A DNA stretch of 64,000 nucleotides. Source: Talinum fruticosum. Lineage: Eukaryota; Streptophyta; Magnoliopsida; Caryophyllales; Talinaceae. The notes below the pieces were generated by a model, which worked only from the letters and a program-made list of their open reading frames with translations, made no database searches and was not told where the DNA came from. Both the position numbers and the translations under genes were made by a program. This document shows positions 35,317-47,914 of this stretch, piece after piece (the first letter of the stretch is position 1; each line of letters begins with the position of its first letter). Location: NCBI GenBank assembly GCA_021018815.1, contig JAITYX010000053.1, positions 248,001 through 312,000 on the forward strand, read 5' to 3'.

Positions 35317-38300
35317 TGTAATACCCGGAATTTTAAAGAAAGCAGTTGAAAAACATAGAATTATTGAGTATTTTTCCCGCAACTAGGGGTTGAGTGGCTG
35401 ATTTTATTTATGGCCGGACATATTACGTTAGAATTCCTTTGGAGGCTGGTGGCGAATAAATTAAATCAAGGAAATCGCCTCCCTTTTCCAGACTGAGCTA
35501 AACTGTTGGGTGATTAGGAATTTTCGGGCCAGCGTATTAAAAGAAGTTAGGATGCAGCAGTGTAAGAGGACGGAAGGGAGGAGATATAGACTTGTGATAT
35601 ATGGGCCGGCGATTATTTTCATTGAATTATGAAGAGATGATAAAGTTTATTTGGGGTCCAATAAGGATCATTAACCGCTAATTAAGCGGTGAGAGAGAGA
35701 GGCAGGTAAGGAAGGGGGGCCTCGGAGGCCTGAGCAGAGGAAAGAGGAAAGGGAAATGCGAGAGGGAGGACCGGGAAAGAGAGATAGGGTGTGGAGACCT
35801 GAAGCCGAGGTCGGAGCCGGCAAGCCGGGCGGCGAACGGAGGGAAGGCGGCCGGCGCACGCAAGGGAAACGGAGGAGCGAGAGAAGGAGAGGGCCACCGC
35901 CGCAAAATGCACGAGAGAGAGAAGGCGAGCGGTGCGAGGGTCGAGGAGACCGAGGGGTGGCCGGCGACCACCGCAGACTCGAAAGCAACGGCCGGCGACC
36001 CGAGCAGACGCGAGCGAAGGGAAAAGAAAGCAAGAGACCGAGGTAGAACGAGGGCGAAGGAAGGAATCGAAGAAGGGGCTGGCGCGAGAGGGTCCAGGAG
36101 GCCGGAAACCGAGAGAGTAACGGCGGCAAAGGGGAAGGACTGGCGGTGAACGCGCTAGGGCCCGGACCGAGAGTCAGCGGAGGCTGAAAACGGCAAGCCG
36201 AAATAGGGGAGCGAAAACCGAGCGACCGAGCAAGGACTGTGGAGACGGAGACTGGAATCGAAGGTAGGAGTAAAAGAGTTCAAAATCAATCCCTAAAACC
36301 GAGAATTTCAGGTGGGTAGTCTTATACTCTAAACTATTTGTAATTTCGAAACCCAATGGATTTGTTGTGAATGTTGAATGTGTTCTGTGAATATTGAATT
36401 GTTGTGAACGTTGAATATCCGTATTGCGGAACGGATCTAATCGTTGTTTAAGGTTGAAATAAGAGCTTAGAATGGATTTAAGGAATTGAGAGGGCTGAAT
36501 CGTGAAATGAAAGGAGTTACTTGGGTTAAAATAGTAGAACTAAATTGGGAATTTCGAAGAGATTTGATAGTTACTTAAGGTTGAATTGGAACCTCGCTGA
36601 TTCCGAGGAGGTTAGATTACATAAGTCAAAGGAGTAGTATTGAAGTTTCGATTAGCTATTAAGGATGAAGAGTGGGGTTATGGATATGAATTATGAGTTA
36701 ACTAAGTTGTAGAGATTCTTGAACTTGCGGTATTAAGAGCTAATTACGAACATTGGGGAATGGTACGTCGAAGTATAAGGAGAAGTATGAATTCGTATTG
36801 AGTAATGCGCAATTGGGACAAGTAAGTGAGAAATGGGTGATTGTGAGATTAATTACATTCGAAGTATATTTAAATCCTCGAGGTTGAACCGAGCATGAAG
36901 ATAAGCGAAGGTAACGGAAACTGAATAATGGAAAAGTGATTAAGAGTTACATAACTAAGGACGGACGAGTAAGAGTTAAGTAATGAGTTAGAGACATACA
37001 ACGGGAATTTGAGGCAGGGAATGGTAAGGTTAAGTTGAGGAATTGGAGTGAAGACAGGGAGTTGAGGAAAGTTGAGACGTGAGCAAACAAAGTGGATTCA
37101 CGGGGTAGAGACATAAAGTGAGGAATGGAGGTGAAGAGAATGAATTGTGACGAATTGAACGTAACTTAAGTGATATGTATTTGTGGTTATTGTGGCTCGG
37201 AAAGTGGAGATAATCGTATTCAATTGATGAATTGAGAAAGACATAGTTGGAAAAGAGTTGGGAATGAGTGCTTGCATTGAAGAGTGACTATTCGTGCTAT
37301 GTGTTTGCTTTATGTGATGCTCAAAAGTAGTTTTGAAAGAAGTTTTGTGTTTTATGTGAAATGACCCTTGAATGCAATTTCCTATGAAATGTCTTTCAAA
37401 CGTGATTCTGTTCTAAAGAAGCAAATCTGATTTGAGAAAGTGAATTTATAAGGGTGACACGTGGTGTCATGCCTTCCTTGATACTCGAATCGATTGAGAA
37501 ATTTGTGAAGTGAATGTGATGAATGTGAATATGTGCAAATTGTTTTGAATCGACCGGCTACGGATCGTTTAGCATACCGAAGGGTTCGAACCGGGAACGC
37601 CCAGCTAGAGACTTCGAGGGAAGGGTTCTAACACGGGTCCTGCAGAGGCGGGATGTCCGCTCCGAGACTTCCTAGAAGATAGGTCCCGGGAGCCTTTTTG
37701 TCGGGGTCGCGCCCGAATTAAAGAAGTGCTAGTTTGAGTCCTCGAAGGCCCGAAAAGTTGATTCAACCCCAAAAGTATGTTCATGAATGTGAAACTGTGT
37801 TTTTAAGTGATTGAAGAGTCTTGTTCTTTTTCATTGCAAGAGATTTCAGTGAAAAGTATATAGATTTGTATTATTTCATTATGCTTTCGCAGATTTCATT
37901 ATTATGAGTATTATGTGTAAAGAATTTCCATTTTAAGGGTATAAGACTCCGGTGAGTCCGTGGATTATTGCTCACCCCCACAAATTGCCCCGTCCCCAAC
38001 CAGTGTTGCAGGTACACTTTCGAAGCATAATCTACACTTAACACGCTTCGGACTCCTGCCGATTGTTGACGGTTGAAGTGACCCAAGTGGCTGTCATGTG
38101 TTGTTTATTTCTAAATGATTGTACTTGTAATTTAGTGCATATAGTTGTACCAAATGTATAGTAACCAGTTAGATTGTTTTAAGTTAGATTGTTTTAAGTT
38201 TTACCGCATGATTGGTTGAACTCCGGCGTGTGGCCGTTGAGTTGTATACTCCGAGCGTGTGGCTAGTCGAGTTTTATTATGCTTTTTATGCAAGATTTTA

Positions 38301-38503
38301 AGGCTTTAAGCCTATGGGTTATTCCATGTTACAAACGGAACTCTGCTGAAATTTTTAGAGAATCTCGGATTCTTTTGGGAAAACCACCGGTATTACTTTT
38401 AAGTTGAGTTTAGACAGCCAAACCAACACCGAGAAAGAGCCTTGGGAGTTCCTCTAAGGAACTCGGCAATGTAATACTCCCGGGGGTGTTTTGGGGTGTT
38501 ACA
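35317..38503 (+). repeat. Gypsy solo LTR (Tekay/Del-like), copy B
   Basis: 3187 bp, TGTAATACCCGG to GGGGTGTTACA, with a perfect 5-bp TSD AAACC (35312-35316, 38504-38508) inside gypsy RT. A homologue of 15990-19091 with the same GC- and purine-rich block (35680-36250). Intact ends and TSD show it is a solo LTR left by LTR-LTR recombination. Confidence 0.92.
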
Positions 38504-38508
38504 AAACC

Positions 38509-39310
38509 TAAGAAAGACAACCCGAGATTGCGAAAAGAACACTTAGCCAAGTTTATATATAGCTTTTCAGCTCGAAGAACCTCAAGGACTAACCTCAAGT
38601 GTTTGAGGTGTTCTTCCCTGGAAGTGCTATATATTAGAATATCATCATAGTACACCACCAAAAACTTCCCAATTAAAGGACGAAGAATGTGAGTCATGGC
38701 TCTCATGAAAGTACTCGGGAGAATTGGGTAACCCAAATGGCATTACTAACCACTCAAAGAGTCCATCGGGAGTCTTCAAGGTCGTTTTCCATTCATCTCC
38801 AAGTCTAATTCTCAACCGATGGTATCCTGCCCTTAGATCAATATTAGAAAATCACTCAAATCCTACCATTTGATCCAACATGTCATCAAGTCTAGTTATC
38901 GAAAACCTATATTTCACGAGTGATCTTGTTGATGGCTTTACTAACAATTCACATTCTCCAAGAACCATCTTTCTTAGGAGTCAAGAGCGTAGGAACAACA
39001 CATGGACTAAGACTATGTTGAATAAAATCCTTTTGCAAGCGCTCATCAACTTCTCTATTCAATTCCTCAAGTTCTCTAGGATTCATCGTATAATGAGGTA
39101 AGTCGGGTAAAGACGATCCTGCGACAAGGTCTATGGCATGCTGAATATCCCTCATGGTAGGTGACTCAGTAGGTAGTTCTTCAGGGGACACATCCTTAAA
39201 GTCATCAAGAATTCTAGTTAGCTCAGGTGACATCTCACACCGAGTATCACAACAAAACACAGAGTTGAGACTTGACCACTAATGCAAGCAACATGTTAGA
39301 TTGTCGCCCT
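38509..39310 (-). pseudogene. Gypsy reverse transcriptase, broken
   Basis: The - strand pieces include FKDVSPEELPTESPTMRDIQHAIDL-type sequence (upper end about 39230), NREVDERLQKDFIQHSLSPC and TLLTPKKDGSWRM (38949-39090), and [27 protein letters not shown] (about 38640-38720) with the catalytic YYDD. Order and motifs are those of Ty3-gypsy RT. Frameshifts and stops separate the pieces. It is interrupted at 38508 by the solo LTR. Confidence 0.85.
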
Positions 39311-39399
39311 TCTGTTTCACATTCATGTCCAGATAGAAAATGCAACTTCTTTGTTTCCCTTTTAGCATAGAAGAGGTTAGAGTCAGTCCCTTTGGTGTT

Positions 39400-39900
39400 A
39401 TTATGCTATGAAGGTCGGGCAAGGGTTAACCTAATCCTCTTTCCAGCATGAGTGAACACATAAGTATTGTCTTTTCCAAAATTAGCGGCATTTTTATCAT
39501 AAATCCAAGGATGACCTAACAAAATGTGAGCAACATCCATAGGCAAAACATTACACCAGACCTTTTTAAAATATGCACCTAATAGAAGAGGGACTTTACA
39601 CTTTTTAAAAATAGTCAAAGACATCTTGTAAACCCAAGCAACGTTAAGAGGAGTGGAATATGTTACAAGCTTAAGGTTGAGAAGTCTAACAACAGTCTAG
39701 GAAATGACATTCATGAAACTATCGTTATTAATGACTAAACGAAGAATCTTGTCACCACAAAGAATTTTAGTTTCAAAGATAGCAGTACGTTTCCAAGAAT
39801 CACAATTAGAAGTAGAAAGAAACACCTCATGACAGTAAAATGACTCTCTCTCTCATCTTCTTCATGTTCACTCTCAGTAGCAGATATCATCAACTACAAG
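39400..39900 (-). pseudogene. Gypsy protease region
   Basis: The segment at 39406-39624 (VLPMDVAHILLGHPWIYDK, then FTHAGKRIRL) is the usual gypsy post-active-site protease segment. The DTG/DSG active site itself was not identified; the upstream sequence is degraded. Confidence 0.65.
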
Positions 39901-39947
39901 GTAGATGGTTTAATCTAGAGGTTCATTTTCTTCAAGGTTGTGTGATC

Positions 39948-41382
39948 CTATGGCAAGGGTATGATTAGGACAATGAGAAAGAGGGTGACCTCTCTCATGA
40001 CACTTATGGCATACCATGATCGAAAATGAGGAAGAAGGGTGAACCTTAGGTGAATTAAGGGGGCTACCCTTGGCGGAACCAACAGACCGACTAGGTTGGG
40101 CATTACTCTTAGAAAATTAGTTAAATTGTGGTCTTTGAGAGTAAAAAGTCCATTGAAGGTCACAGTCATAGGAGACTTAGGCTCCCTCGCTTGGGAAGTC
40201 CACCTATGAGAGTAAGGAGGCATTTTGTACTTTTCTATCTCTAAAGCCTTTTTGTATGCCTCCATCAAAGATTCAGGTTGGTGCAAGCTCACATCTCCCC
40301 TAAGGTCATCTCAAAGTCTATTAATGAACCTAGTCACAGTTACCATTGTTCTTCTCCGACAACACACCTCATTGTCATTTCTTCAAATTCAGCATAATAG
40401 TTAGACACACTAACAGATGACAACTATTTCACATTCAACCAATCATTTAATATTTGCCTTTTGTGGAACGAAGGCAAACATTTTTCTTTCAATTTTTGTT
40501 TCATTTCATCCCACAAAGTTATAGGTGGTTCACCTAGGTGGTCTATCTCTCTTTGGACACTTTGCCAATATTTCTTAGCGGATCCAACAAGTTTTATTTT
40601 AGCAAAACGAACTCTATGAATGTCAATCATGCTATAAAAGTCAAAGTAGTCCTCTAAGCGATCTAACCAATCTACAAATGCATTGGGATCATGTCTACCA
40701 TCAAAATCAGGAACATCAACCTTAACCTTTCTAGTCACATCAAAAGGATCATCATGACCCCGGTTTCTCGGATATCCTTGGTCTCTTCTAAACGAAGGGT
40801 ATAATGTCGTCCTCTGTACCTAACTCTAGAGCGATAAGGTACCGGCTCATTAGAACCATCTTGGTAGTAGTCATCATTTCCAACATCATGAAGACTAGGA
40901 TTTGTGACTTTTGGTTGCGACCCTCTTGAGATATGGATCCCATCCGGCCTTCCAAGAATAGAGTTCGTGGTCACCTGGGTTACATGCAGAGTTGACATTG
41001 ACAAGTTGACTTCCAGAAGGGGAACATAATTAGAACTAGCCCCATTATGCACATGTTGAGACAAGTGAGATTGTAGTTTCTGTTCCAGCTTAGTGATATT
41101 TCCATGAATACCACCTAGTGAGTTTTAGAAACTCGTGACTCGTACTTTGGAGACTTTGGACTTGACTTTCTACCATAGTAGTGGTTTTCTAGTCTCTATC
41201 TCAATTAGCTCATACTTTTCAGTCCATTTAGCGTCCAGTTTTTCAAGAGCAACATTCAAAGAATTTAGAGAGTTACGAACCTCAACAAAATCACTTTTAG
41301 TTGACTCATTGCATTCTTTCATCCTTTTGTCAAACTCTTCAAGTCTTTCATCAATTCCATTGACTCTTTGATCTAATGCCAT
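39948..41382 (-). pseudogene. Gypsy gag with zinc knuckle, broken
   Basis: N-terminal coiled-coil-like helix (41170-41382, rich in Glu/Lys with VNGIDERLEEF), gag core (40424-40738: VPDFDGRHDPNAFVDWLDRLEDYF, then KLVGSAKKYW) and a CCHC zinc knuckle (CHKCHERGHPLSHC, about 39963-40015). This is the normal order of chromovirus gag. Frameshifts separate the pieces. Confidence 0.8.
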
Positions 41383-41933
41383 TTATCTAATGATGGGCAT
41401 GCAAATAATATTTTTTTGAAACCAATAATTCGACACAAGATACATAGGTAACTCAAACTATAAATTACTCCTAATGCATGTGCAAGTAAATAGAGGAACA
41501 AAGACAAACGAGTAATTACCCTAATCGTCCTAATTTTTTTTGAAAACAAAAAATAATTTGAGCTCTAAGCAAATAATCAATAACCTACTAATTACCTAAA
41601 GTCCTAAAATCTAAGCAATAATTTAAACAATACCAAAGTAAATTCGGCCTTTTGATTTTCATGGTCATAGTTAGCCTTTGACTCGGGGCCAGCATGTAGC
41701 GTAACCTCTTTGATTTGCTTAGTCACAGTAAGCAACAACAACGTAGTATAGACAAGAATCAACAGCAGTAACCATTCGATGAGTAGTGGTGGTCGGTAGC
41801 AATGGTTGGTTGTGTGTTGTGATGGACAGCTTGTGGTTTGCAATTATGAGACGACAGTGTTTTTTTTAGGCTATTTCAATCTTTCTAAGCAGCAGCAGAA
41901 TTAGAATTAGGATGGTTTGAGAATTAGGAACTT

Positions 41934-41945
41934 GCTCTGATACCA
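41934..41945 (-). other. Primer-binding site, initiator-Met tRNA type
   Basis: TGGTATCAGAGC on the - strand, just inside LTR B. It fixes LTR B as the 5' LTR of the - strand half of the composite. Confidence 0.9.
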
Positions 41946-41948
41946 ATT

Positions 41949-42363
41949 TGATAGAGAACGGGGAGGGGAAAAGGGAGAAGAAAAGAGAATTTAGAGGGGA
42001 GAAAAGAATTAGAGAGGAAAAGAGGAAGATTTAGGGAAGAAGAGAGAAGGAAACTAGCATCTCAAGTACTTGATTTGTATTCATTGCATAATTGATGTTC
42101 TCTATAAGACTCTAACATTCCTAATTTATAGTAAAAGAGTTGGGGAGTTAAGTCAAGTAAGACAAAATACTCGAAACTCCTTCCCCAAGTAGCAAAAGTA
42201 AAACTCCTTTCCCAAGTAACACATCTAAACCACATAAATTTCCTAATTATCATTTCCTAACAAAAGCAAAACTCCTTCCCTAAGCAACTCTTCTAAACCA
42301 CATAAAATTTCCTAATAATTATTTTTAAACCTTTTTCTAAAATAAACTTTTATAAGTCCATCG
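41949..42363 (-). repeat. Gypsy composite LTR B (5' LTR of the - strand half)
   Basis: 415 bp, TGATAGAGAACGGG to TCCATCG on the + strand (terminal base change from CA). Followed at 42364 by integrase sequence on the opposite strand, with no TSD at this junction. Confidence 0.85.
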
Positions 42364-43170
42364 GTAGTCTTCTTAGGTGTTTTGTCGACGAAAAACCTAG
42401 TACTTGGGATTTGGTTTTGCCTCATCGCTGAATTTGCTTATAACAATGCTGTGAACAAGTCCACCGGCAAAAGTCCTTTTGAAGTTGTGCATGGTGTCAT
42501 TCCTAGACTTCCAATTGATTTGGTGCCATTGCCTATTGATTCTCGGCATGTTTAATTTGTCGAAACATTTGCTAAGCACATTCATGAATTACATGTAGAT
42601 GCTCAACATAAAATTGCACAAAGCAATGAAAATTATAAACTTGCAGCTGATGTGCGTCTTAGGAAGGTAGAGTTTAATGAGGGTGATTATATGATGGTCT
42701 GAGTTCGTCCTGATAGATTTCCAAAACACTCTTTTAAGAAGCTTTCTACTCGAGCTTCGGGCCTTATCGCATTTTAAAACTTCTTGGCTCCAATGCATAT
42801 TTAATTGAGTTAACCTCCTGATTATCTATTAGTCCTATCTTCAATGTTGAAGATTTAACACTTTACCAAGGTACTTTTGAGCCTCCCACATTTTCTGCAA
42901 GTGTCTCAGGTGGCTTAGCGACTTCTTTAGTTTTAGTGCCTAAGTTGCCTCATGTTGCACCATCTACAATTGATGATAGCCATCATCAAAGACGAAATTG
43001 TTAGTACTGCTAATGGAGTTTTTGAGCGTTTTTAGTTCGTTGGAAAGGACGTCCTCAATAAGATAACTCATGGGCTAGTGAAGATGATCTTCGCCGCATA
43101 GCTCCTGATCCGCTTGATGAGTATCGTCATGAAAACTCTCCGGGGTGAGTTTTTCCAGGCCAGGGAGAAA
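42364..43170 (+). pseudogene. Gypsy integrase C-terminus and chromodomain
   Basis: Fragments on the + strand: WDLVLPH and EFAYNNAVNKSTGKSPFEVVHG (integrase C-terminal part), HKIAQSNENYKLAADVRLRKVEFNEGDYMMV (GPY/F-like module), and a chromodomain remnant around 42990-43140 (EIVSTANGVFERF-type start, then FVGKDV and ITHGL in changing frames). This identifies a chromovirus. The integrase catalytic core upstream is absent. Stops and frameshifts throughout. Confidence 0.8.
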
Positions 43171-43607
43171 TGATGGATTTACAAAAGTTTATTTTAGGAA
43201 AAGGTTTAAAAATAATAATTAGGAAATTTATCTGGTTTAGAAGAGTTGCTTGGGGAAGGAGTTTTGCTTTTGTTAGGAAATAATAATTAGGAAATTTATG
43301 TGGTTTAGATGTGTTGCTTGGGGAAGAAGTTTTACTTTTGTTACTTGGGGAAGAAGTTTTGTTTTGTTACTTCAGGAAGGAGTTTTAGTATTTTGTCTTA
43401 CTTGACATAAGTCCCCAATTCTTTTGTTATAAATTAGGAATGTTAAAGTCTTGTAAAGACATCGAATATTAAATGAATATGAATCAAGCATTGAGATGCT
43501 AATTTCCTCATCTCTTCTCCTCTAAATCTTCCTCTTTTCCTCTCTAATTCTTCTCTCCCCTCTAAATTCCCTCTTCTTCTCCCTTTTCCCCTTCCCGTGC
43601 TCTATAT
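43171..43607 (+). repeat. Gypsy composite LTR C (3' LTR of the + strand half)
   Basis: 437 bp, starts TGATGGATTTAC after the purine-rich CCAGGGAGAAA, ends in a decayed CTCTATAT, then the TSD CTTAG. Inverted relative to LTRs A and B. Confidence 0.85.
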
Positions 43608-43612
43608 CTTAG

Positions 43613-44240
43613 TATATGTGATAAGACCTTGGCTATTATCTTGATTGAAAAACTACCACTATCATGGAAAGAATACCAAAATTAACATATGCATGAAAAG
43701 AATCCATCGACTCGGACAAACTAATTGGACATTTGAAAATTTAAGAAGAAAACAGATTCAAGGACAAAAGGACTTCTAATAATTCTAGTTTTTCTAAAGT
43801 TAGCATTGTGGAATCGAGATCTGCTAATTTTGACAGTGTAAGAATAAGGGAAAGAAAAATTACGAAGTGATATTAAGCCATAAGGAAAGGTGTAAAAGTA
43901 CAAATTCATGGGACGATGCCATGAATGTGGGTGACGTGGTCACGAAACCGTAGACTATAAAGCCACGAAAAAGGGTGATGCCAATCTAGTTGAGTTTAAC
44001 ATGATTGTTGAGGTAGTGTCAAAGGTCAATTTAGTTGGTAATTATCGTGGAGTAGATCATTCACATAGGGGCCACCGGACACATAATTGCTAAGCGTAGA
44101 CTATTTTAGTATTATGAAAAACTTCATGAAGGTGAAATTTTTTCGTGGGTAACGTAACTTCCGTTTATGTCATTAGAAAAGGGAAGATTACTTTAAAACT
44201 CAATTTTGAAAAATTTCGTACTCGACAAATGTTCTACATG
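43613..44240 (+). pseudogene. Copia gag, second part with decayed zinc knuckle, and protease region
   Basis: Gag resumes after the TSD (KTLAIILIEKLPLSWKEYQ near 43622). A zinc-knuckle remnant (CHEC then GHE-T) lies near 43918-43955 with a stop inside and its last cysteine replaced. The protease region to 44240 is degraded. Confidence 0.7.
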
Positions 44241-47200
44241 TGCCCGAAATGCGTATAAATCTCTTATCTACTTGCTTACTATTAAAAGTGGGTCTAAAAT
44301 TAACTCTTATTTATGATTGTCTTGTCATGACTTGCAATGGTGAATTTGTAGGGAAGGGTTTTTGTAAGGGTGTTCTGATTCTACTTGACACCATCTCTGG
44401 AGGTGCTAATAAAAGTGGAAGCACTTTTTCTGCTTATATCATTGAGTCACTTGATTTATGGCATGCAAGATTAGGACATATAAATTTTAACTATATTAAA
44501 AGGCTTAAGCATCTCAACTTGACTCCTAAATTGTCTAATATGGATTTTTCTAAATGTGAAGTATGTGTTAAAGCTAAGTTTCATAAGAAAACATTTAAAT
44601 TTATAGAACGACAAACTGAGTTGCTTGAGCTTGTTTATAATAACCTAGGAGATTTCAAGAACATATGAGTAGAGGCAGTAAAAAAATATTATATTATCTT
44701 TGTTGATAACTACTCACGTTATACTATGGTCTATCTCCTAAGTTCAAAAGATGAAGCAGAAGAAATGTTTATATTTAATATAAAGCTGAAGTTGAATATC
44801 AATTTGATAGAAAAATAAAAAGGCTTAGAAATGATTGAGGTGGTGAATATGATCTCACATCTTTTAAAAACTTTTGTCAAACTAATGGAATAATTCATGA
44901 ACGAACCGCCCTTTATGCTCTAGAACCAAATAGTATAGCAAAAAGAAAAATAGAACTTTGAAAAATATGATGAATGTCATGTTAATTAGTTCTAGACTTC
45001 TTGATAATATGTGGGGAGCCAATTTTATTTGCATGTCATGTATTAAATCATGTGCCTCATAAGAAACTTGATAAGACCCCATATGAGTTGTGGAAAGGGC
45101 ATCCTCCAAACCTAAATTATTTTAAAGTATGGGGGTGTTTGGCTGAGGTTGGATTGCCTGAATTTAAAAGGGAGAAGATTGGTTCTAAAACCGTTGATCT
45201 ATTATGTGTTGGATATGCTTATCAAAGTGTTGTATATAGATTCATTACTAAAGGAACAAATGGTTCATATATGCATGGTAATATTATTGAAGCTAGAGAT
45301 GTTGAATTTTTTGAGCATAATTTCCTATGAAATTTGCATCTCATGATCATCATATCCCTCATGAAATATCCTTTAAAGACATGCACGTTCATTTGATATT
45401 GAATTAAGGAGAAGTAAAAGAAGTAGGAAGGAAACTAATTTTGGCCCTGATTTCATTATTGCATTTCTGATTGAAGATGACATATTAAATGAGTAATTTT
45501 TTTGTGCATATATTATTGAAGAAGATCCCAAAATAAATATGCACAAGATCCCAAAACAAATGATCAAGCCATGAAATCTGTTGATGTTATTTTTTGGAAA
45601 GAAGCAATTAATAACGAGCTTGACTCATTGTTGAGTGATCATACATGGGAATTAACTAACTTTCCTCGAGGTTGCAAACCTTTGGGTTGTAAATGAGTGT
45701 TTAAGTAAAAGCTCAAGGTGGTTAAAGAATTTAATCAAAGAAATTAAATTGATTATTTTGATACATATGCTCCTGTGACTAAAATGGCCACCATTAGAGT
45801 ATTGATTGCACTTGCTTCTACTCATGGATTAATTGTGCATCAAATAGATGTTAAAACTTCATTATTGAATGGGGATATAGATGAAGAAATTTATACGAAA
45901 CAACTCGAGGGATTTGTGATACCGGAATAAGAACATAAAGTACGTAAATTGGTAAAATCCTTGTATGGATTAAAATAAGCCCCCTAAATGATGGTATAAA
46001 GAATTTGATAACACGATAAATACCAATGGATTTAAAGCAAATGAAGGTGATACTTGTGTGTATTACAAGCATTTTCCTGAGGGTTGTGTTATTATATTTT
46101 TATATGTTGATAACATCCTTATATTTGGCACAAATATGAAAATTGTTAATGAAACTAAAAATTTTTTAAGTACCAAATTTGAAATGAAAGATATAGATAG
46201 GGCTAACAATGGGGTGGGTAGTACGGGATGGGTTTTCCTGTACCCACATCCATGCCTATTTTCAAAATGCGTACCCATGCCCATACCCATACCCATGCCC
46301 ATACCCATACCCATATCCATACCCACCGGGTTTTGCGGGTATGCGAGTTTTATTTGGGTACAAATAGACTAAAAATAATGATATTCATATTAAACCTCTA
46401 TTTAACATTTCTCACCGTTCAACTAAAAAAATAGATAGCAAGACACCGAGGGAGGAGAGGGGAAGATAGAAGTAGGCAAAAGACACCCATAAACTAAGGC
46501 TTCTTCCCTTGAAATGAATTTAGGCTTAAACATTGGGCTTAAAATTCAACCTTCAATTTCTTTTTTTAAACATTTAACAAAGCGGGTTGTGGGTGTTAAG
46601 TGGGGCGATCATGGGGCGGGCACGGGGTGGTGTTCCAGGTATGGGTTATGGGTGTTATGTGGGGCGGGTATGGGGCGGGTGAAGCCTAAACCCATACCCA
46701 TACCCGCCCCATACCCATTTTTTTCAAAATTTTACCACCCATTCGGGTTTTGCGGGTTTTAAATGGGTATGAGTATTTTTGCCAGCCCTAGGTATGGATG
46801 AAGCTGATATGATCTTAGAAAATTAAGAGGACCTAAGATGGCATTAGTCTTACTCAGTCTCATTATATTGAGAAAATACTTAGAAAGTTTGATTTATTTG
46901 ATGTTGATTCTTTTAGGACATGATATCATGCTAGTGTGCATTCGGTGATGAATAAAGGTGTTCTTGTATGACAACATGCCAAAGTAATTGGCAGCGTTAT
47001 GTTCTTAATGAATTATACTCGGCCTAATATCGCCTATGCTGTGAGTAGACTTAGCAAATATACTCATAACCCCAGTGATAACCATTAGAATGCATTAAAA
47101 CACTTGCCTAAATATTTGAAAAGTACAATGGACTGGGGTTTGCATTATGAAAAACTTATGATGTGTTGGAAGGATATAGTGATGCCAATTAGGTATCCGA

Positions 47201-47760
47201 TAATGATAAAATTAACTCCACCAATGGTTATGTGTTTACACTAACTGGAGGTGTTATATCCTGAAAATTTGCTAAACAAGTGTTATACTACTATGTCTAC
47301 TATGGAATTTGAGTTTATAACTCTTGAATTGGCAGCACCATAAGGCTGATTGGATAAAAAGTCTGCTAGCAACCGATGTTCCACTATGGGGAAGGCGACT
47401 CCTTCGATTGCACTACATTGTGATAATAAGGTAGCTATCTCGGATGCAACGACTAAGGCCTTTAATGGAAAGAGAAGACACATACGATTGAGAAACAAAG
47501 TAGTGAAGGAGATACTGGAAAATTGAGTGATATGACTCGACTATGTGAAGTCCGAAAAGAATCTTACAGATCTGCTAATTAAAGGCCTATGTAGAAAAAT
47601 GGTCTTTGATACATCGAGGGGGATGGGATTAAGACTCATTGAGGAATTGAATTATGGATCCCTACATTCAGCAAAGCAAGTTCAAATGGTAGTAACAAAT
47701 TCATTACTTAATTCTGGGAGCACTACATGGTATCCCCTCCTAAGGTGTATGTGAGTTGTA
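44240..47760 (+). pseudogene. Copia pol: pre-integrase, integrase, RT (split), RNase H
   Basis: Pre-integrase HHCC region at 44450-44590 (LWHARLGHINF, then CEVCVKAKFHKK). Integrase pieces include ILFACHVLNHVPHKK and TPYELWKGHPPNLNYFKVWGC (45020-45140). RT pieces lie at 45590-46190 (YVDNIL near 46100), split by the hAT-like element and resuming at 46799. RNase H pieces include YTRPNIAYAVSRLSKYTHNPSD (about 47015) and GKRRHIRLRNKVVKE (about 47467). Order and motifs are those of Ty1-copia pol. Many stops. Confidence 0.85.
46198..46790. mobile_element. Non-autonomous hAT-like element, copy B
   Basis: 593 bp, TAGGGCTAACAA to GCCAGCCCTA, with a diverged 8-bp TSD (GATATAGA/GGTATGGA, 6 of 8) inside copia RT. 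Subterminal regions are rich in CCCATACCCATACC-type strings on one side and GGGTATGGG on the other. No transposase. Same family as 15775-19500. Confidence 0.8.
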
Positions 47761-47914
47761 GTGCTTTGTTATTATTGGGTAAGGTTGAGCATTTGGCTCT
47801 TAACGGACCATAAAGGCATGAAAGTAGCACACCCTAGATGGATTCACCTACGTAGGTGTATAAGTGTGGTCGCTTCTTGACGAAAGATCGGTATAGGTCA
47901 ACCTCCTAGAGCAG

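Larger units (their letters stand above)
34672..43607. mobile_element. Chromodomain gypsy composite with LTRs in opposite orientation at its two ends
   Basis: A 5-bp TSD CTTAG (34667-34671, 43608-43612) brackets an insert holding three copies of one 0.42-0.44-kb LTR: A (34672-35106, -), B (41949-42363, -) and C (43171-43607, +). Between A and B lies primer site, gag, protease and RT on the - strand; between B and C lies the integrase C-terminus plus chromodomain on the + strand. Both outer ends are the 3' (U5) ends of the LTR, unlike a normal insertion. Flipping 34672-42363 would give the order LTR, primer site, gag, protease, RT, LTR, integrase end, LTR. About 1.3 kb of RNase H and integrase is absent at the internal junction. 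Confidence 0.8.

Noticed and set aside
35671..36149. Long overlapping ORFs on both strands
   Set aside because: Same GA/GC-rich LTR block as at 16380-16880; composition, not coding.
34672..42363. Reading A and B as an ordinary element nested in a separate + strand copy ending at C
   Set aside because: The left end of A abuts the same CTTAG TSD as the right end of C, and no left part of a separate + strand copy exists between the TSD and A.
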